Shown here one piece after another: positions 6,639 to 12,609 of a stretch of DNA of 12,609 bases. Positions within the stretch are counted from its first letter, which is position 1. Each line of letters starts with the position of its first letter. The position numbers and the translations under genes were made by a program. A model generated the notes under the pieces. That model had not been told where the DNA came from. It did not search any database and worked only from the letters and a program-made list of their open reading frames with translations. Origin of the DNA: an uncultured Prevotellaceae bacterium (GTDB lineage Bacteria; Bacteroidota; Bacteroidia; Bacteroidales; Bacteroidaceae); assembly GCA_902477365.1 (NCBI GenBank), contig CABSGW010000057.1:1-12609 (forward strand). Direction: 5' to 3'.

Positions 6639-7205
6639 TTAGTCCTTTATCTCTTCTGCCTCTTCAAATTGTCCGGTGCTAACATCCGTGATGCGTACTA
6701 CATTACGAAATTTATACGCATTCCACAGTTCCGAAAGTCCACAAACAATACTGCTTATACCTAAAATCAGAAAAGGATAACCGGCCACTTCAATGGGATT
6801 AACGATAATCACCAATCCGGCCAACAGTACAAGCACCGGTACGATATAGAGCGAAACAGGAACAACGGTAAACCGCCGCATCCGGAGCAAACTACTAACT
6901 TGTGCCGCACCGGCCAACAGCAATGCAAAGCCCAATACATACATCAAGAAAGTGACAAAAAAAGCCGGCATCAAAATAAGGATCAATCCTAACAATACAC
7001 TGCCAAGCCCCATTGTCGGAAATATTCTCCGCTCGCTTTTCGAACGGGTAAAATAACTCAGCAGCGTCACCACTCCCGGAACCAAGAAGAAACAACCTAC
7101 AATCACCACCAACAATTCCGTTGTCTTATCCGGATACATCACTAATAATACGCCCAGTACAATCGCACATATAGCTCTGAATAGTGAACCTCTTATAACT
7201 TTCAT
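6639..7205 (-). CDS. HdeD/DUF308-like six-helix membrane protein
   Basis: This 188-residue inner-membrane protein shows six hydrophobic segments at about residues 8-24, 31-53, 64-80, 83-104, 115-136 and 141-162, arranged as three helical pairs joined by short turns (YPDK, MPAF, NPIE). This repeated pattern of a helix ending in P or NP followed by another helix is typical of the HdeD/DUF308 family. E. coli HdeD is linked to acid resistance, but most members have no known activity. The tail (163-188) is acidic and cytoplasmic in the likely topology. The N terminus MKVIRGSLFR has the positive charges expected for an inside start. No Shine-Dalgarno sequence is seen. A TAAGTTTG element (7242-7249, minus) lies 37 bases before the ATG. 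The gene is divergent from the phosphatase gene. The family is inferred from topology and turn motifs; the function is not established. Confidence 0.75.
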   Translation of the reverse strand: MKVIRGSLFRAICAIVLGVLLVMYPDKTTELLVVIVGCFFLVPGVVTLLSYFTRSKSERRIFPTMGLGSVLLGLILILMPAFFVTFLMYVLGFALLLAGAAQVSSLLRMRRFTVVPVSLYIVPVLVLLAGLVIIVNPIEVAGYPFLILGISSIVCGLSELWNAYKFRNVVRITDVSTGQFEEAEEIKD

Positions 7206-7241
7206 ATCAATCTATTTTAAAATATTCCTAGGACGAAAATA

Positions 7242-7249
7242 CAAACTTA
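7242..7249 (-). promoter_or_regulatory. -7 promoter element of the HdeD-like gene
   Basis: Minus-strand TAAGTTTG matches TAnnTTTG. The start point would fall near 7235, about 30 bases before the ATG. No clear TTTG lies at the -33 position. It overlaps the upstream part of the divergent phosphatase promoter. Confidence 0.55.
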
Positions 7250-7250
7250 T

Positions 7251-7281
7251 TTTCATGTATCCGTCTTTTTCACTAATTTTG
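7251..7281 (+). promoter_or_regulatory. Promoter of the histidine phosphatase gene
   Basis: TTTC (7251-7254, one mismatch to TTTG), 19 bases, then TAATTTTG (7274-7281), a full -7 match. The expected start is near 7288, about 20 bases before the ATG at 7310. Confidence 0.6.
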
Positions 7282-7309
7282 TCCTACTTCCTGTTTAGCA
7301 ATATAGCCT

Positions 7310-7876
7310 ATGGTAACTCTCTATCTTGTAAGACACGGTGAAACACATGAAAACGTAGCCCAACTATTGCAGGGCCACCTCCCGGGACAGCTTACCACCA
7401 AAGGACGCATGCAAGCTGCCATTCTGCGTGACCAGCTGTCAAATATATCTTTTGACGCATTGTTGTGCAGCGACCTGCAACGGGCACTCGATACTGCAAA
7501 CATTCTGAACGAGCCTCATCAGCTTCCCATCATTTCCTATCCGATGTTGCGTGAACGGGATTGGGGTGTACTCACAGGTACTTCCATCACCGAGAAACGG
7601 AAACTTCAACAATTTCCTCCCTCTGTGGAAAGCGTTGAAGCCATGCACAAACGAGCTAAAAAGCTACTTGCAGACCTTATCGCACACTATGATCATCAAA
7701 CGATATTAGCCGTTGGACACGGACTGTTCAACCGATGTATCCAAGCCACCATCCAAGGATGCACCATTGCAGACACTCCACGCATGACCAATGCAGAGGT
7801 ACGAATTCTACAGCTGCATATAGACAAGCCACATCCACAAAACCACCCGACAGAAACAGGTGTTACGGCAGAATAA
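7310..7876 (+). CDS. Histidine phosphatase family protein (phosphoglycerate-mutase-like)
   Basis: A 188-residue cytoplasmic phosphatase of branch 1 of the histidine phosphatase superfamily. The signature LVRHGET (6-12) supplies R8 and the nucleophile H9. R58 in LCSDLQRALDTA, E82 in LRERDWG (the proton donor) and H137 in VGHG complete the active site, so it should be active. Its length and the L-R-E-R-[DN]-[WF]-G pattern suit the CobC/GpmB-like group, which includes alpha-ribazole phosphatase and broad sugar-phosphate phosphatases; the sequence alone does not fix the substrate. The last 20 residues (HIDKPHPQNH onward) are a polar tail beyond the core fold. The start at ATG 7310 places the catalytic motif at its usual position near the N terminus. 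Its stop codon ends one base before that of mfd on the other strand. Confidence 0.88.
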   Translation: MVTLYLVRHGETHENVAQLLQGHLPGQLTTKGRMQAAILRDQLSNISFDALLCSDLQRALDTANILNEPHQLPIISYPMLRERDWGVLTGTSITEKRKLQQFPPSVESVEAMHKRAKKLLADLIAHYDHQTILAVGHGLFNRCIQATIQGCTIADTPRMTNAEVRILQLHIDKPHPQNHPTETGVTAE

Positions 7877-7877
7877 A

Positions 7878-10800
7878 TCAGGTACGCTTATCGCCAATAA
7901 TCATATTCAGTACCGATACCGCAGTAGCCACATCGGGCACATCGCGTACCACCATACGCCGTTTTCCGTTTACCTCGGCCAACTCACAACGCTGTATATG
8001 GGTGGCAGCATAATCAATACAGCGACCAAACGCATTGCTCTTATAAAAAGCGCTTTCAAAATTAGATACGAAGAAAAGTGACATACGGCCAGTCTTCAAC
8101 AACACGCGTTCAACTCCCAATTTCCGTCCCAGCCTACGCAGCGCCACAACCCGAATTAACTCTTCCCCTACAGCCGGAACAGGTCCGAAACGGTCTTCCA
8201 ACCGCTTACGGAAAGCCTCCACCTCGTCATCCGATTCCAGTCCGTCCAACTCACGATAAAGCAACATGCGTTCACTGCTTCCCGGTATATAGGTCTCTGG
8301 AAAGTACATTTGCAGGTCGCTATCCAGTGAACAATCATCCACAAACAAATCACCTGACAATTCGTTGCTATGTTTCACTTCTTCTGCATACAAATCGGCA
8401 AATTCGTCGTTCTTCAGTTCTATCACAGCTTCAGCCAATATTTTCTGATAGGTTTCGTAACCCAAATCGGCAATAAACCCACTCTGTTCAGCCCCCAACA
8501 GGTTGCCTGCACCACGAATATCCAAATCCTGCATAGCGATATGAATACCACTACCCAAATCACAATAGTTCTCAATTGCCTGCAAACGGCGGCGGGCATC
8601 ATCGGGCAACAAGGCTAATGGAGGGGCCAGCAAATAACAAAACGCTTTCCGGTTACTACGTCCTACCCGTCCGCGCATCTGGTGTAAATCGCTTAGCCCG
8701 AAATGATGTGCCGCATCTATTATAATTGTATTGGCATTGGGAATGTCAATGCCACTCTCAACAATGGTTGTTGCTACCAACACATCATATTCCTGGTTCA
8801 CGAAATCCAGAATAATTTGTTCCAATTTCTCGGGAGGCATCTGTCCGTGCCCGATACAGACACGGGCGTCGGGCACATATTTATGAAGCAACGACTCTAT
8901 ATGAGGCAATGAAGCAATACGGTTACTCACAATAAACACCTGTCCGTTTCTGCTTAACTCAAAGTTAACCGCATCAGCAATTACCTCATGGCCAAACGTA
9001 TGTATCTCAGTCTGGATAGGATGCCTGTTTGGAGGAGGAGTCTGGATGACCGACAAGTCGCGCGCGCCCATCAGCGAAAACTGCAATGTACGCGGAATGG
9101 GCGTAGCCGTCATTGTCAGGGTATCCACATTCACCTTCAACTGGCGTAATTTCTCCTTTACTGCAACCCCGAACTTCTGCTCCTCGTCAATAATCAGAAG
9201 TCCTAAGTCCTTAAATTTTATGCTCTTGCCAATAAGTTTATGTGTCCCCACAACAATCTGTATCGTACCATCGGCCAATCCGTTCAGCACACCACGAGTC
9301 TGTTGCGGTGTGCGCGCACGGGTCAAATAATCTACACGCACCGGAAAATTCCGCAACCGTTCCCGAAAGGTTTTATAATGCTGCAAAGCCAGTACCGTAG
9401 TAGGAACCATCACGGCTACCTGCTTATTGTCACAAGCAGCCTTAAACGCGGCACGTATGGCAATCTCCGTCTTACCAAAACCCACATCTCCACACACCAA
9501 ACGATCCATCGGACGGTCTTTTTCCATGTCAGCCTTTACTTCCTGTGTCACTTTCAGCTGATCGGGCGTATCCTCATACCTGAAGCTGGCCTCCAGTTCA
9601 TGCTGCAAAAAAGTGTCACGACTAAACGAAAAACCCTTCTCTTCTTTTCGGCGCGAATAGAGCTGTATCAAATCGCGGGCAATGTCTTTTATCTTCTTCT
9701 TGGTACGCTCTTTCAGCTTTTCCCAAGCTCCTGTACCCAATCGATTCAAGCGTGGAGGCTCGCCATCTTTCCCTTTATATTTACTGACCTTATGCAACGA
9801 ATGAATGGAAACAAAAACCACATCATCATTTTGATACACCAGCTTAATAACTTCCTGCATCGTACCGTCTTTTCCCGGTGTACGCACCAAGCCCGAAAAT
9901 CGCCCCACTCCGTGATCCACATGCACCACAAAGTCGCCGGGTTCAAACAGGCTCAGTTCTTTCAACGTAAGAGCTACCTTGCCACTACGGGCACGGTCGC
10001 TACGCAAATTATATTTATGGAAACGATCGAACAACTGGTGATCTGTAAACAGACATACTTTCAAATCGTCATCCACAAATCCGGCATGAATGGTCTTCTC
10101 TACCGGCACAAAAGTGATCCCCCCTCCCATTCCTTCAAAGATAGACCGCAGCCGGTCGTTCTGCTTAGGACTGTCTGCCAATACATAAAGCCTATATCCC
10201 TTCGACTGATAGGACAGAAAACTCTGCTGAACCAGCTCGAAGTTTTTATGAAAAATGGGCTGTTCGGTAGTGCTTACCTGCAATTTAGCTGCCGGCTTAT
10301 CTAATAATGACCGTCCCTCCAGTTCTACCCGCCTGAACCCTTGTATGCTCCGCAACAACCTGTTACCGTCAATCAACAGCAGCTCACGCCTCAGTTCACC
10401 ATACCGTTCGGCCTCGTCCTGTTCCGACAGCGCCTGTTGTTCCATCACCGCCTGCCGTGCAAACCCCTCCTGGAATATCTGTTCCACCTTTTCCCACACA
10501 AATTTAAAGTCGCGTGTCACATAGAGTGTACCGGCCGGCCACAACTCGCCAAAAGCCACATATTGCTCATCTCCACCAGCCATTTCCGGAACAATGGTTA
10601 CACCGGATTGTTTGTCACGCGACAACTGCGTCTGCACCTCGAACGTACGGATAGAGTCTATCTCGTCACCAAAAAAGTCGATTCGGAAAGGATACTCAGA
10701 AGCATACGAATACACATCAAGAATACTACCACGGATAGCGAACTCGCCCGGTTCATACACATAATCACGCAAGCGGAAGCCAAGCTTTTTAAATTGCTCC

Positions 10801-11282
10801 TCCAAAAAGCCCATATCCACCTCTTGTCCCACCTTGAGCTCCAACGTGTGCTCGTGAAGTGTGCTCTTTGAAGGTACTTTCTCGGCCATCGCTTCCGGAT
10901 AAGTCACTACATACACGTTATCGCCCTTGCTCAACCGTCCCAACACCTCGGTGCGCAAAATCTCATTAGCCGCATCGCGCTGGGCGTATTTCACCGCCCG
11001 GCGAAAAGTAGAAGGGTAAAACAACACACGCTCTTCGTCCAACAGCTGCACCAGGTCTTGATAAAAATAGCCGGCTTCCTCTTCATCCCGAAGCATAAAA
11101 ACGACCGGATGCCTCAGCACATCCCCCCAAAGCTTTGCCACACAGCCAAACCATACAGGAGCAGCAGAACCTTTTAGTCCCTCAACATGTACTACAGGTA
11201 AACTCTCATCGGCCAATAACCTTGAAAAGGCCTTCATCTGCGGATGACGGCCATAGTATTGAAGTAAATCGGAAATTTCCAC
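7878..11282 (-). CDS. mfd: Transcription-repair coupling factor Mfd
   Basis: Mfd is a DNA translocase that pushes stalled RNA polymerase off DNA lesions and recruits UvrA for nucleotide excision repair. At 1134 residues it is full length (E. coli Mfd has 1148). The N-terminal UvrB-like module includes DYVYEPGEFAIRGSILD (173-189). The RNA-polymerase-interacting domain starts at FEPGDFVVHVDHGVGRF (446-462). The RecG-like motor shows Walker A GDVGFGKT (598-605), motif II DEEQ (699-702), motif III TMTATPIPRT (723-732), motif V ATTIVESGIDIP (837-848) and motif VI QMRGRVGRS (868-876). It is followed by the conserved GAGNLLGAEQSG region and the C-terminal TRCF domain. The start is GTG at 11282; an in-frame stop lies seven codons upstream with no ATG between, and the next ATG (M16) would cut into the conserved N terminus. 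A TAATTTTG element lies just six bases upstream, so the message may be leaderless. Confidence 0.96.
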   Translation of the reverse strand: MEISDLLQYYGRHPQMKAFSRLLADESLPVVHVEGLKGSAAPVWFGCVAKLWGDVLRHPVVFMLRDEEEAGYFYQDLVQLLDEERVLFYPSTFRRAVKYAQRDAANEILRTEVLGRLSKGDNVYVVTYPEAMAEKVPSKSTLHEHTLELKVGQEVDMGFLEEQFKKLGFRLRDYVYEPGEFAIRGSILDVYSYASEYPFRIDFFGDEIDSIRTFEVQTQLSRDKQSGVTIVPEMAGGDEQYVAFGELWPAGTLYVTRDFKFVWEKVEQIFQEGFARQAVMEQQALSEQDEAERYGELRRELLLIDGNRLLRSIQGFRRVELEGRSLLDKPAAKLQVSTTEQPIFHKNFELVQQSFLSYQSKGYRLYVLADSPKQNDRLRSIFEGMGGGITFVPVEKTIHAGFVDDDLKVCLFTDHQLFDRFHKYNLRSDRARSGKVALTLKELSLFEPGDFVVHVDHGVGRFSGLVRTPGKDGTMQEVIKLVYQNDDVVFVSIHSLHKVSKYKGKDGEPPRLNRLGTGAWEKLKERTKKKIKDIARDLIQLYSRRKEEKGFSFSRDTFLQHELEASFRYEDTPDQLKVTQEVKADMEKDRPMDRLVCGDVGFGKTEIAIRAAFKAACDNKQVAVMVPTTVLALQHYKTFRERLRNFPVRVDYLTRARTPQQTRGVLNGLADGTIQIVVGTHKLIGKSIKFKDLGLLIIDEEQKFGVAVKEKLRQLKVNVDTLTMTATPIPRTLQFSLMGARDLSVIQTPPPNRHPIQTEIHTFGHEVIADAVNFELSRNGQVFIVSNRIASLPHIESLLHKYVPDARVCIGHGQMPPEKLEQIILDFVNQEYDVLVATTIVESGIDIPNANTIIIDAAHHFGLSDLHQMRGRVGRSNRKAFCYLLAPPLALLPDDARRRLQAIENYCDLGSGIHIAMQDLDIRGAGNLLGAEQSGFIADLGYETYQKILAEAVIELKNDEFADLYAEEVKHSNELSGDLFVDDCSLDSDLQMYFPETYIPGSSERMLLYRELDGLESDDEVEAFRKRLEDRFGPVPAVGEELIRVVALRRLGRKLGVERVLLKTGRMSLFFVSNFESAFYKSNAFGRCIDYAATHIQRCELAEVNGKRRMVVRDVPDVATAVSVLNMIIGDKRT

Positions 11283-11287
11283 GATTG

Positions 11288-11295
11288 CAAAATTA
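11288..11295 (-). promoter_or_regulatory. Possible -7 promoter element of mfd
   Basis: Minus-strand TAATTTTG matches TAnnTTTG. Transcription would begin at about 11281-11284, on or next to the GTG start codon. No matching TTTG is seen at the -33 position, so this is tentative. Confidence 0.45.
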
Positions 11296-11549
11296 CAATT
11301 TTATGTTGTCATAGCTACATATATCATACAGAAAAAGGTGTTATTCCATCTTTCATATACCCTTTAATTGGCAGCTATTTACGGATGATGTACATCCCCA
11401 ACCAGGCACAATGTCCTTCAAAGTCTTCAAACAGACAGAAAAAACAACAAATTCCGGCCGTTCAATACAATCGCTCCTCCCGGTATTCAACCATATCCAG
11501 GAAAATTCTCCAACAAAAAGCAAACTTAAATCATATTTTTTTGTTTAAA
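11296..11549. other. Intergenic region without a recognisable gene
   Basis: This is most of the 331-base gap between the mfd start (11282) and the precursor start (11614). A 60-codon frame at 11385-11567 has no promoter element, no start context and an unremarkable product, so it is not called. A 10-base palindrome GATGTACATC lies at 11387-11396. The right part (from about 11510) becomes very A/T rich and leads into the precursor promoter. Confidence 0.6.
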
Positions 11550-11581
11550 CTTGATTATATGCCATAAAAAACTTATTTTTA
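11550..11581 (+). promoter_or_regulatory. Possible promoter of the GG-leader precursor gene
   Basis: CTTG (11550-11553), 20 bases, then TATTTTTA (11574-11581), each one mismatch from the Bacteroides consensus. The transcript would start near 11588, about 25 bases before the ATG at 11614. The flanks are very A/T rich, so chance matches are possible. Confidence 0.4.
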
Positions 11582-11613
11582 CCGCAATTTTACAAACTAA
11601 AACATTTTAAGCC

Positions 11614-12609
11614 ATGCGTAAACTTACTAAAGCTAATCTGGATGAACTGGCTACGATGATGCCGGTTCTGAGTGAACATGAACAACGCATATACGTAGGC
11701 GGAGACATTTTGATAAACCGTAATGGAGTGCCTATACTATATAGTATGGGAAACAATCCGTTCACTCCAGTCAGCCCCTTTTCATCGACAAACAACGAAG
11801 GTATACAAAATTATGCACTGGCATCGGCCAGTGTCCCCACGGACAATGGAGGAAGCGGAAGCGGGAATTCAGGTTATTTAGGTTCCGGCGACTATACCGG
11901 CTCTGGAGATTATTCGGATTCCGGTTACCACGGCACAGGTTTTTACGATGATGATGTTTTTGTAGATGGCTCCGGTAACCGCTATAAAGGATATTTTGAC
12001 GAAGACGGGAACTGGGTCTTTCTGGATGACGAAGCAAATCCCAACTCCGGCGCGGTTTCCGACTCTACAGACGTTAACGGTTCTGTTTTTTTGGACGAAG
12101 ACTCCATCTATCAACCCGTCACAGAAGACGGCAGTACTACCGACAACACGACCAATAAAGATAAGACACATTTCACGATAGAAGAATATATAACTCTCTA
12201 TGAACAAAAACTTTGGCCCGGAGGGTATGTGGAAGGATTGGGTTACAGAGAAGGAAACAGTACAGACAACGTGTTAAAGCCTGTTGAAGTTACCGGCAGC
12301 TTTGGAGGAAAGACCCCTCCCAACGACTCTTTTGTATTGGAATCAAACGAAGACTCAACGAAACACGACTCTGTTCCAGAGGACAGCACAGAAGACAAAA
12401 ACATCGACACCCCGACTAATCCGATAAAACACCCCCAACTCACCGACATTGCGGACGTTATTCCTGTCAGTGCGTTTCAACCGAGAGATCCCAAAGACCC
12501 TGTAGGATGCCAGAGAAGGTGCAAACAAATGCTAGACAAAGCAGGCGTACAAATGAGCGGTAAAAGAATTTATATGACAGCCAATAACCAAGGGCGTGCC
12601 GGAGAAACC
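11614..12609 (+). CDS. Double-glycine-leader secreted precursor, effector-like, 3' end beyond window
   Basis: The frame is open for 332 codons to the right edge. Residues 1-30 form a leader ending LSEHEQRIYVGG: L at -12, S at -11, E at -8 and GG at -2/-1 fit the double-glycine leaders cut by C39-peptidase ABC exporters. There is no hydrophobic Sec signal. The start matches the MRKLTKANLDELA leaders common in Bacteroides. After the cut site comes a short mixed region (31-78), a Gly/Ser/Asp/Tyr-rich stretch (79-110) with GSGDY repeats, an acidic stretch (111-185) and a module TIEEY...LWPGGYVEGLGY (188-211). An Asp/Glu/Ser/Thr linker leads to the beginning of another domain with C299 and C303 (VGCQRRCKQML). 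The body is far longer than a bacteriocin, so an exported enzyme or toxin carried on a GG leader is inferred; a cysteine-peptidase or amidase fold is only a guess. No exporter or immunity gene is in view. Confidence 0.72.
   Translation, partial: MRKLTKANLDELATMMPVLSEHEQRIYVGGDILINRNGVPILYSMGNNPFTPVSPFSSTNNEGIQNYALASASVPTDNGGSGSGNSGYLGSGDYTGSGDYSDSGYHGTGFYDDDVFVDGSGNRYKGYFDEDGNWVFLDDEANPNSGAVSDSTDVNGSVFLDEDSIYQPVTEDGSTTDNTTNKDKTHFTIEEYITLYEQKLWPGGYVEGLGYREGNSTDNVLKPVEVTGSFGGKTPPNDSFVLESNEDSTKHDSVPEDSTEDKNIDTPTNPIKHPQLTDIADVIPVSAFQPRDPKDPVGCQRRCKQMLDKAGVQMSGKRIYMTANNQGRAGET

Noticed and set aside
9240..10304. Open frame of 354 codons on the plus strand opposite mfd
   Set aside because: It is wholly antisense to conserved mfd domains, its product shows no recognisable motif, and no promoter element is seen in front of it.
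11387..11396. Palindrome GATGTACATC
   Set aside because: A single 10-base palindrome more than 100 bases from either candidate promoter; expected by chance at this scale and not enough to call an operator.
11385..11567. 60-codon frame in the gap between mfd and the GG-leader gene
   Set aside because: Polar, repetitive product without motifs, no promoter element and no ribosome site; a chance frame in A/T-rich DNA.
11878..12207. Minus-strand frames opposite the GG-leader gene (11878-12207 and others)
   Set aside because: They are antisense to a frame with a recognisable leader and coding pattern, and lack start signals.

Overview
The window looks like chromosomal DNA from a Bacteroidales bacterium, most likely Bacteroides or a close relative. 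Upstream of most genes lies the Bacteroidota sigma-factor promoter (TAnnTTTG at -7, in the clearest cases with TTTG about 19-21 bases further up). Most starts lack a Shine-Dalgarno sequence, and the proteins (HtpG, NAD(P)-type GdhA, Mfd, a GG-leader precursor) are of Bacteroides type. No integrase, transposase, phage gene or CRISPR array is visible.

Layout. Positions 1-1656 hold the 3' four fifths of htpG (Hsp90 chaperone), closed by a strong terminator. A consensus promoter then drives two identical tRNA-Arg(ACG) genes, followed by a terminator. On the minus strand lies gdhA (glutamate dehydrogenase), with a consensus promoter and an unusually perfect Shine-Dalgarno sequence. Divergent from it is a 987-residue protein with two receiver-like domains joined to a PEP-synthase-type ATP-grasp domain. 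Next come a six-helix HdeD/DUF308-like membrane protein (minus) and, divergent from it, a small histidine phosphatase (plus). The phosphatase converges with mfd (transcription-repair coupling factor, minus), leaving one base between the two stop codons. After a 331-base gap, a plus-strand gene runs off the right edge. It encodes a protein with a double-glycine leader.

Most of the window is core housekeeping: protein folding, tRNA supply, ammonium/glutamate metabolism and DNA repair. The genes are mostly separate transcription units with their own promoters, so no long operon links them. The accessory-looking element is the last gene. It has a bacteriocin-style GG leader but a long, acidic, Gly/Ser/Asp-rich body, a Trp-Gly-Gly-Tyr module and the start of a Cys-containing C-terminal domain, which suggests an exported effector or toxin-like protein. 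The receiver-plus-ATP-grasp protein is the second most unusual item. Both tRNA-Arg genes carry a paired change at the tRNA elbow (A19-U56 instead of G19-C56).
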